From Chloroflexota bacterium (GTDB lineage: Bacteria; Chloroflexota; Anaerolineae; UBA4142), in the NCBI GenBank assembly GCA_016199405.1, contig JACQGS010000181.1, positions 1 to 20,966 of the forward strand: a DNA stretch of 20,966 nt, given 5' to 3'. Each line of letters starts with the position of its first letter. Position 1 is the stretch's first letter. A program made the position numbers and the translations under genes. The notes beneath the pieces were generated by a model. That model did not search any database and had not been told where the DNA came from. It saw only the letters and a program-made list of their open reading frames with translations. Below, piece after piece: positions 9,212 through 14,615 of this stretch.

Positions 9212-10344
9212 GAATTGCCATCGTCGCCAGCGATTACGCGCCGTCGGTTGGCGGCGTGCAGACGGCGGTGCGCAACATCGCGCACTATTCAGCGCACGCT
9301 GGGCATTCCGTAATTATTTTGAGTTCGTTGACGGCGCGCGAAATTCCTTCGCGCGAGATCATCGAAGGAATTCCGGTTTTTCGCTTTGCGTGGGGACGCC
9401 GGCCGCTGATTTCTTTGCCCTGGCGCGCGGCGCAAACACTTTTGGGAATGGTGCGCGTTCTGCGCGAATTCAAACCGGATTTGGTCTATGTCCATTTCCT
9501 CACCATCAACGCGCTTTACGTTTTCTTGCTACACTACGTTTTGGGTTTCAAACTCGTCGTCTCTGCGCGCGGCAACGACATTCAAGGCATTCCGCTTCGC
9601 TCGCGCTTGCAACGCTGGATGCTGCCGCGTCTCTTCCGCCGCGCGAACGCGATTCTCTTTTGCTCCGCCTACGTTCAGCGCGATGCCGCGCCGTACCTGC
9701 GCGCTGTTCCGCCGCACACCTACGTCGGCGTCGTCGGCGATGGGTTCAACCCGGACGAATTCGCCGGGCAACGCGCGTACGCGCATCCCGCGCGCTATTT
9801 GCTCGCGATGGGGCGGCTGGTTGAGAAAAAAGGATTCGATTTGCTGATCCGCGCGTTCGCGCAAATTGCCGGCGAATTTCCGCGCGTCGAGTTGCTGATT
9901 GCCGGCGATGGCGAAGAACGCGCGCGGCTGGAAAAAGAAATTCGCGAATTGCATTTAGAAAACCGCGTGCGATTGCTCGGCTTTGCCGATCGCACGAAAA
10001 CGATCGCGCTATTTCTGGGCTGTGAGTTTTTTGTGTTGTCGTCGCGCATCGAGCCATTTGGAATCGTTGTGTTGGAGGCGATGGCAGCCGGCAAAGCCGT
10101 GCTCGCGACGCGCTCCGGCGGCGTCGTGGATTTGGTTCAGCCCGGCGTCAACGGATTGCTGGTTGAGCCGGACATTGATTCCCTCGCGCGCGGGATGCGC
10201 GAGATGTTGTCGAACGTTGAGGCAACGCGCGTAATGAGCGGGCGCGCGCCTGCGAGCATCGCGCAGTGGACATGGCAAGCGGTGACGCGGCAATTCTTGG
10301 ATGTGTTTGCGAAAGTGGCTAGTGGCAAGGGACAAGGGAAGTGA
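9208..10344 (+). CDS. Glycosyltransferase family 4
   Basis: The product is 378 residues. It opens MRIAIVASDYAPSVGGVQTA, the typical GT4 N-terminus with a Gly-Gly acceptor loop. It continues with ARGNDIQG, then the donor domain: MGRLVEKKGFDLLIRAFAQI, LLIAGDGEER, VRLLGFADR, and SRIEPFGIVVLEAMAAGKAV with the full E-x7-E pair (Glu282 and Glu290). A retaining, NDP-sugar-dependent transferase acting on the lipid-linked glycan in the cytoplasm is the established role of the family. The start overlaps the GT39 stop as ATGA. The last eight residues (ASGKGQGK) are encoded by a tandem heptamer repeat at 10314-10341, so the C-terminus was probably altered by that repeat. The stop overlaps the next GTG. 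Confidence 0.92.
   Translation: MRIAIVASDYAPSVGGVQTAVRNIAHYSAHAGHSVIILSSLTAREIPSREIIEGIPVFRFAWGRRPLISLPWRAAQTLLGMVRVLREFKPDLVYVHFLTINALYVFLLHYVLGFKLVVSARGNDIQGIPLRSRLQRWMLPRLFRRANAILFCSAYVQRDAAPYLRAVPPHTYVGVVGDGFNPDEFAGQRAYAHPARYLLAMGRLVEKKGFDLLIRAFAQIAGEFPRVELLIAGDGEERARLEKEIRELHLENRVRLLGFADRTKTIALFLGCEFFVLSSRIEPFGIVVLEAMAAGKAVLATRSGGVVDLVQPGVNGLLVEPDIDSLARGMREMLSNVEATRVMSGRAPASIAQWTWQAVTRQFLDVFAKVASGKGQGK
10314..10341 (+). repeat. Tandem heptamer repeat, 4 units, at the GT4/GT junction
   Basis: Four adjacent 7-bp units read AGTGGCT, AGTGGCA, AGGGACA and AGGGAAG. They encode the last residues of the upstream glycosyltransferase and end at the first base of the next GTG start codon. The purine-rich last units could also act as the ribosome binding site of the next gene. 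Confidence 0.7.
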
Positions 10345-11525
10345 GCAATAGTTCGCTTCAAAATGAAACCATCATCCTATTTGCCAATGCCGAATGGGAT
10401 TGGGAGACGCGCATCAATTGCCATCACCTTGCCGCGCGGTTGGCGCAAAAAAATCGCGTCCTATTTTTGGATACCATCGGCGGGCGGACGCCCGCGCCGC
10501 GCGAGTGGAAAAAAATCCTGCGCCGCCTGCGCCGCATTGCCGGCGGTGTGCGCCAGATTTCCGAATCACTCACCGTCGTCGCACCGTTTGTCATTCCCAT
10601 TTACGGTAACGAACTAATTCGCCACATCAACACCGCGCTCGTCGCCGCGCAAATCCGCCGCGCGCTGCCGCGCGGCACACGCCCGATCCTCTGGATTTTT
10701 TTGCCGGCGCTCGTTGGCATGGTCGGACGGTTTCAAGAAAAGTTGGTGATCTATCATTGCGTTGACGAACACGCCGCGAATCCGAATGTGCCGGCGAATC
10801 AAGTGCGCGCGTGGGAAAAGCAATTGCTCGCGCGCGCCGATCTTGTTTTCACGACCTCGAACACATTGTATGAAGCCAAGCGCGCGGCGAATCCCAACAC
10901 GTTTTATCTGCCGAATGTCGCAGGCACGGAACTTTTCGCGCGGGTGGATTTGCCGATGCCCGATGATTTGCAAAGCATTCCGCGTCCGATTGCCGGCTAC
11001 ATTGGAAATATTTCCGCGTACAAAATGGACTTGGATTTGCTCGCGGCGGTGGCGCGGCGCAAACCCGATTGGTCGTTCGTGCTTATCGGACCTATTGGAA
11101 GAGGCGACCCGGCGACGGAAATCTCTAATCTCCAATCTCTGCCCAATCTCTATTTGCTCGGTGCGCGCGCGTACGCCGAATTGCCGCGCTACGTGCATGC
11201 GTTCGATGCCTGCCTCATTCCCAACCAGCTCAACGAATCGACGCGCGGCAGTTTGCCGATGAAATTTTTCGAGTATCTCGCCGCCGGCAAACCGGTCATT
11301 GCGACCGATCTGCCCACGCTCGCGGAGTTTCGCGATTACTATTATCCGATTCACGACGCGGCTGAATTTTCCGCCGCGCTCGATGCCGCGCGCAGCGAGA
11401 GGGCCGAGCGCGCCGCTGCGCGGATCGCGCTCGCGCAAAAATATTCGTGGTCGGCGCGGATGATCGAGATCGAAAAAATTGTGCTCGCCGCGTTGGCTCG
11501 CAAGCCAAAGCATTTGGGAGTTTAA
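10341..11525 (+). CDS. Glycosyltransferase (GT1/GT4-like, TuaH-type)
   Basis: The product is 394 residues. The N-terminal part has NAEWDWETRINCHHLAARLA and VLFLDTIGGR, then IYHCVDEHAANP and DLVFTTSNTLYEAK. The C-terminal domain has AGYIGNISAYKMDLDLLAAV (near residue 218), WSFVLIGPIG and FFEYLAAGKPVIATDLPTLA. This pattern is shared by TuaH-like and related GT-B transferases of surface polysaccharide loci. The start is the GTG at 10341, overlapping the previous stop as GTGA. The stretch EISNLQSLPNLY is encoded over a heptamer repeat (11120-11151). Near the 3' end, short palindromes (TTGGCT/AGCCAA at 11493-11508 and CCAAA/TTTGG at 11505-11517) lie in the coding sequence. The substrate is unknown. 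Confidence 0.85.
   Translation: MSNSSLQNETIILFANAEWDWETRINCHHLAARLAQKNRVLFLDTIGGRTPAPREWKKILRRLRRIAGGVRQISESLTVVAPFVIPIYGNELIRHINTALVAAQIRRALPRGTRPILWIFLPALVGMVGRFQEKLVIYHCVDEHAANPNVPANQVRAWEKQLLARADLVFTTSNTLYEAKRAANPNTFYLPNVAGTELFARVDLPMPDDLQSIPRPIAGYIGNISAYKMDLDLLAAVARRKPDWSFVLIGPIGRGDPATEISNLQSLPNLYLLGARAYAELPRYVHAFDACLIPNQLNESTRGSLPMKFFEYLAAGKPVIATDLPTLAEFRDYYYPIHDAAEFSAALDAARSERAERAAARIALAQKYSWSARMIEIEKIVLAALARKPKHLGV
11120..11151 (+). repeat. Tandem heptamer repeat inside the glycosyltransferase gene
   Basis: Three adjacent units AATCTCT, AATCTCC and AATCTCT (11120-11140) are followed after GCCC by a fourth AATCTCT (11145-11151). The three tandem units make 21 bp, so the frame is kept; gain or loss of one unit would shift it. 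Confidence 0.75.
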
Positions 11526-11550
11526 CGGCTTGGCATTACAATGACCGGCG

Positions 11551-12162
11551 ATGCCGGCATCTTGGCGCATTCAGCAATTCTTCAAACGTGGGTTCGATAT
11601 CGTCGCGGCAATTCTTTTGCTCATTCTTCTCTCGCCGCTCCTGCTTCTCATTGCGATTGCCATTCGCCTCTCGATGGGCAGACCAATTCTGTTCGACTGG
11701 CGCGTCGTTGGCAAAGATGGCAAGTCGTTCACCAGCTACAAATTCCGAACGATGGTACAAAACGCGGACGCGCTGAAAGAGCAATTGCGCGCGCAGAACG
11801 AAATGCGCGGTCCCGTTTTCAAAATCAAAGACGATCCGCGCGTCACGCGCGTCGGCAGAATTTTGCGTCGGTTTAGTCTCGTTGAGTTGCCGCAGTTGTG
11901 GAGCGTGCTGATCGGTGAGATGAGTTTGGTCGGTCCGCGTCCGCCCTTGCAATCCGAGTATGAAAAGTTTACCGGATGGCAAAAGAAAAAGCTTGGAACG
12001 AAACCAGGCATGACCTCGCTGTGGCAAATTCGCGGCAAGCCGGCGGATTTTGACGAGTGGGTGAAATTAGATTTGGAATATATCGAGCAATGGTCATTGT
12101 GGCTCGATTTCAAAATTTTGTGGCAGACGTTTTTGATTGTGGTGAGGGGAAAGAACTACTGA
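11551..12162 (+). CDS. Small monotopic phosphoglycosyl transferase (bacterial sugar transferase)
   Basis: The product is 203 residues, the length of PglC/EpsL-type enzymes. The reentrant hydrophobic helix is KRGFDIVAAILLLILLSPLL. It is followed by SYKFRTM, KIKDDPRVTRVGRILRR, LPQLWSVLIGEMSLVGPRPP and KPGMTSLWQIRG. The family transfers a sugar 1-phosphate from an NDP-sugar to undecaprenyl phosphate, the first membrane step of glycan assembly. The normal S-L-D-E-L-P-Q dyad reads S-L-V-E-L-P-Q here (Val111, Glu112): the Asp known as the covalent nucleophile in PglC is absent. The enzyme may be inactive, use another residue, or have a changed role. The ATG at 11551 follows a 25-bp gap with no clear Shine-Dalgarno site. 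Confidence 0.92.
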   Translation: MPASWRIQQFFKRGFDIVAAILLLILLSPLLLLIAIAIRLSMGRPILFDWRVVGKDGKSFTSYKFRTMVQNADALKEQLRAQNEMRGPVFKIKDDPRVTRVGRILRRFSLVELPQLWSVLIGEMSLVGPRPPLQSEYEKFTGWQKKKLGTKPGMTSLWQIRGKPADFDEWVKLDLEYIEQWSLWLDFKILWQTFLIVVRGKNY

Positions 12163-12165
12163 AGG

Positions 12166-12220
12166 GGCGCAGGGGCGCGCGGGAGCAAAGGAGAAAAAAT
12201 CTCCCGTGCCCCCCTGCGCC
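12166..12220. repeat. Inverted repeat with 20-bp arms (octamer-like units)
   Basis: The left arm 12166-12185 (GGCGCAGGGGCGCGCGGGAG) pairs with 12201-12220 (CTCCCGTGCCCCCCTGCGCC) with two mismatches across a 15-nt A-rich loop. Each side looks built from degenerate 8-bp units. No T-run follows, so it is not a convincing intrinsic terminator. It fills most of the 91-bp gap between the sugar transferase and the epimerase. Confidence 0.75.
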
Positions 12221-12242
12221 GATGCTCCCCTGCAAGCATTGC

Positions 12243-12246
12243 GGAG
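12243..12246 (+). promoter_or_regulatory. Ribosome binding site of the epimerase gene
   Basis: GGAG stands 7 bp before the ATG at 12254. It decides this start over the upstream in-frame codon at 12206, which would lie in the inverted repeat. Confidence 0.6.
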
Positions 12247-12253
12247 ATCACAG

Positions 12254-13366
12254 ATGAATGTACTAGTGACCGGCGGCGCGGGCTTTATCGGCTCGCACAC
12301 CGTTGATCTGCTTTTGCAAAAGGGGCATCGCGTCCGCGTGCTGGATAGTCTCACGCCGCCGGTGCATCGCGATGGACAATTGCCGGCGTACGTTCCGCGC
12401 GACGTGGAATTTATTCGCGGTGACGTGCGCGAGCGCGCGGCGTGGGAACGCGCGCTCGACAGAATCGACGCGGTCTTTCATCTCGCGGCATATCAGGACT
12501 ATCTCACCGATTTCTCGAAATTTTTTCACGTCAACACGGTCGGTACCGCGCTCTTGTACGAAATCGTCGTCGAAAAGAAACTGCCGGTGCAGAAAATTGT
12601 CGTCGCGAGTTCGCAATCGGCGTACGGCGAAGGCAAATACGAATGCGCGGAGCATGGCATTCAGTATCCGCCGCTGCGCACCGAAGCGCAATTGCTGCGC
12701 CGCGATTGGGACGTGCAGTGCCCGCTCTGCACGCACAAAATGAAATGGCTCGTCACCGACGAGGCGCGCGTCACGCCGCACAATCAATATGCGATGTCGA
12801 AATACACGCAAGAAATGCTGGCGCTGAATTTTGGCAAACGCTACCAAATTCCCACCGTCGCGCTGCGTTATTCGATCACGCAAGGTCCGCGCCAATCGTT
12901 CCGCAACGCCTACTCCGGCGTCCTGCGCATTTTCACGACGCGGCTCTTGAGCAATCAGCCGCCGGTCGCGTACGAAGATGGCGCGCAATTGCGCGATTAT
13001 GTTTCCGTGCATGATGTGGCGCGCGCGAATGTTTTGGTGATGGAGGACGCGCGCGCTGACTATGAGGTGTATAATGTCGGTGGGGGGCGCGCGGTGGCCG
13101 TGAGCGAGTACGCGCAAATGGTTGCCCGCGCGCTCGGCAAAAACATCGCGGCGCAATTTCCGGGGCAGTACCGTTTTGGCGACACGCGGCACATTATTTC
13201 CGATATTAGCAAACTCTGTGCGCTCGGCTGGGCGCCGCAAGTGCCGCTCGAAAAAATAATTGAAGAGTACATCGCGTGGGCGCGCGTCCAGCCGGATGTG
13301 GCGGATTACTACGCGGAGGCGGAGCGCGAGATGTTGGAGATGGGGACGATACGCGTCTCGCCATGA
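12254..13366 (+). CDS. NAD-dependent nucleotide-sugar epimerase/dehydratase with Cys/His insertion (dTDP-L-rhamnose 4-epimerase-like)
   Basis: The product is 370 residues. The Rossmann motif is MNVLVTGGAGFIGSHTVDLL (GxxGxxG at 7-13). SSQSAYGEG is the Ser region and Tyr179-x3-Lys183 (QYAMSK) the catalytic pair of extended SDR enzymes. RQSFRNAYSGVLRIF and EDGAQLRDYVSVHDVARANV match the substrate-binding end. Between the Ser motif and the Tyr lies an insertion with C131-x2-H134 and C156-x2-C159, a probable zinc site. Comparable Cys-bearing insertions are known, from memory, in dTDP-L-rhamnose 4-epimerase-type (WbiB/Tal-like) proteins, so a dTDP- or GDP-deoxysugar substrate is plausible but not proven. 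It supplies an activated sugar to this locus. The gene is flanked by inverted repeats on both sides. Confidence 0.9.
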   Translation: MNVLVTGGAGFIGSHTVDLLLQKGHRVRVLDSLTPPVHRDGQLPAYVPRDVEFIRGDVRERAAWERALDRIDAVFHLAAYQDYLTDFSKFFHVNTVGTALLYEIVVEKKLPVQKIVVASSQSAYGEGKYECAEHGIQYPPLRTEAQLLRRDWDVQCPLCTHKMKWLVTDEARVTPHNQYAMSKYTQEMLALNFGKRYQIPTVALRYSITQGPRQSFRNAYSGVLRIFTTRLLSNQPPVAYEDGAQLRDYVSVHDVARANVLVMEDARADYEVYNVGGGRAVAVSEYAQMVARALGKNIAAQFPGQYRFGDTRHIISDISKLCALGWAPQVPLEKIIEEYIAWARVQPDVADYYAEAEREMLEMGTIRVSP

Positions 13367-13380
13367 TGAGCGGCATAGAA

Positions 13381-13442
13381 GTTGGAGGTTGGAAGTTAGA
13401 AGTTGGAGGCGCGCGCTTTCCAACCTCTAACTTCCAACCTCC
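13381..13442. repeat. Heptamer tandem repeat forming a 24-bp inverted repeat
   Basis: Four 7-bp units GTTGGAG, GTTGGAA, GTTAGAA and GTTGGAG lie at 13381-13408. The segment 13384-13407 is reverse-complementary to 13419-13442 with one mismatch and an 11-nt GC-rich loop. The element fills the 91-bp gap between the epimerase and the kinase. No T-run follows, and the gap leaves no Shine-Dalgarno site for the kinase. Confidence 0.8.
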
Positions 13443-13457
13443 AAAACACCAAATACC

Positions 13458-14495
13458 ATGTTGATAGCCAGAGCGCCTGTCCGCATTTCCTACGCCGGCG
13501 GCGGCACCGATCTGCCGGCGTATTACGAACAATTCGGCGGGGCGGTGCTCAGCACCACCATCAATAAATATTTCTACGTTTTTTTGCAAGTCAGCGGCGA
13601 CGACACGATTCAAATCACCTCGTCCGATTACCGCACGTTTTATCGGCATGATGGCGATACGCCGATGCTGTTCGACGGCGATCTTAGCTTGCCCCGCGCG
13701 ATTCTGAACCATTTCAGTTTGCAGCGCGGCATTTCGTTGTTCCTCGCCTCCGAAATTCCGCCCGGCACCGGCTTGGGATCGTCGAGCACGGTGACGGTTG
13801 CGATCATCAAAGCGGTCGCGACGGCGCGCGGATTATTTTTATCCAAGCAGCAAATCGCCGAACTCGCGAGTCAAATCGAAATCGAAAAGCTTGGCGCGCC
13901 GATCGGCAAGCAGGATCAGTACGCCGCCGCGTTCGGCGATTTGAATTTGATCGAGTTCACGCGCGAGGGTGCGACGGTAACGCCGGCACGCATTTCGCCG
14001 GAGACGCGGCGCGAGTTGGAGCGCAGCACGCTGCTCTTTTTCACCGGCGGCTCGCGCGAAGCCGCATCCATTCTCAAGGAGCAAAAGCAATCAAGCGAGC
14101 AGAGCGATGCGCGCGTGCTCGCCGCGTTGCATGCGGTCAAGCAGATGGCGTACCAAGCGCGTGATTGTTTGGCGCGCGGCGAAGTCGCGGAAATTGGAAA
14201 ACTCTTGGACGCGAATTGGCAGAATAAAAAGCAATTTGCCGGCGGGGTAACGACGCCGTTTATTGATGAATGTTACGCGCTGGCCTTGCAGAATGGCGCG
14301 CTGGGCGGCAAGCTGACCGGCGCGGGCGGCGGCGGATTCCTGATGATTTTTTGCGAACCGAAATTTCAAACGCGCGTGACGGAAGTCTTGGAAGCGCGCG
14401 GATTGAAACGCATGGATTTCCGTTTTGAGAGCGAAGGCGCGCGTGTGTTGGTGAACGCGGGGTTGCGGATTCCAGAGAGCGCGTATTCAGTCTAG
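13458..14495 (+). CDS. hddA: GHMP-family sugar kinase, D-glycero-D-manno-heptose 7-phosphate kinase-like
   Basis: The product is 345 residues. Motif 1 is ARAPVRISYAGGGTDLPAYY, the hallmark of HddA and related L-fucose/heptose kinases. Motif 2, the ATP-binding loop, is PPGTGLGSSSTVTVAII (residues 101-117). Motif 3 is GAGGGGFLMIF. HddA phosphorylates the anomeric position of D-glycero-D-manno-heptose 7-phosphate to the 1,7-bisphosphate, the substrate of GmhB. A GmhB-type phosphatase is encoded at 19723, on the far side of the low-GC islet, which supports the heptose reading. Other sugar kinases of the same subfamily remain possible. The ATG at 13458 has no visible Shine-Dalgarno site. The gene ends right before a tandem heptamer repeat and the islet. 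Confidence 0.85.
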   Translation: MLIARAPVRISYAGGGTDLPAYYEQFGGAVLSTTINKYFYVFLQVSGDDTIQITSSDYRTFYRHDGDTPMLFDGDLSLPRAILNHFSLQRGISLFLASEIPPGTGLGSSSTVTVAIIKAVATARGLFLSKQQIAELASQIEIEKLGAPIGKQDQYAAAFGDLNLIEFTREGATVTPARISPETRRELERSTLLFFTGGSREAASILKEQKQSSEQSDARVLAALHAVKQMAYQARDCLARGEVAEIGKLLDANWQNKKQFAGGVTTPFIDECYALALQNGALGGKLTGAGGGGFLMIFCEPKFQTRVTEVLEARGLKRMDFRFESEGARVLVNAGLRIPESAYSV

Positions 14496-14523
14496 AGCAG
14501 CGGACAGTAAGCAGTAGACAGCG
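14496..14523 (+). repeat. Tandem heptamer repeat, 4 units, at the left edge of the low-GC islet
   Basis: The units AGCAGCG, GACAGTA, AGCAGTA and GACAGCG follow directly on the kinase stop codon. The GC-rich style stops here. The remaining 92 bp up to the next start codon hold no promoter I would defend. Confidence 0.7.
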
Positions 14524-14604
14524 ACTTAAACCGAAATAGGAATTTGAGCGCGATCTTCTAATCGTTTTCGGCACTGAGTTGTTGTTCCAGATACCATGGC
14601 TTCT

Positions 14605-14610
14605 GGGGAG
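14605..14610 (+). promoter_or_regulatory. Ribosome binding site of the STAND NTPase gene
   Basis: GGGGAG lies 5 bp before the ATG at 14616. It is one of the few strong Shine-Dalgarno sites in the window, and unlike the overlap-coupled GC-rich genes this one looks independently translated. Confidence 0.7.
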
Positions 14611-14615
14611 ATCAA

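Noticed and set aside
10614..11570. Minus-strand open frame opposite the TuaH-like glycosyltransferase
   Set aside because: Arg-rich translation without motifs; a shadow of a well-supported GT gene.
12166..12220. Reading the inverted repeat as an intrinsic terminator
   Set aside because: No T-run follows and the repeat-unit structure explains the pairing.
12263..13423. Long minus-strand open frame (386 codons) opposite the epimerase
   Set aside because: It mirrors the codon structure of the GC-rich gene on the other strand. Its translation is Arg/His/Ala-rich with no domain.
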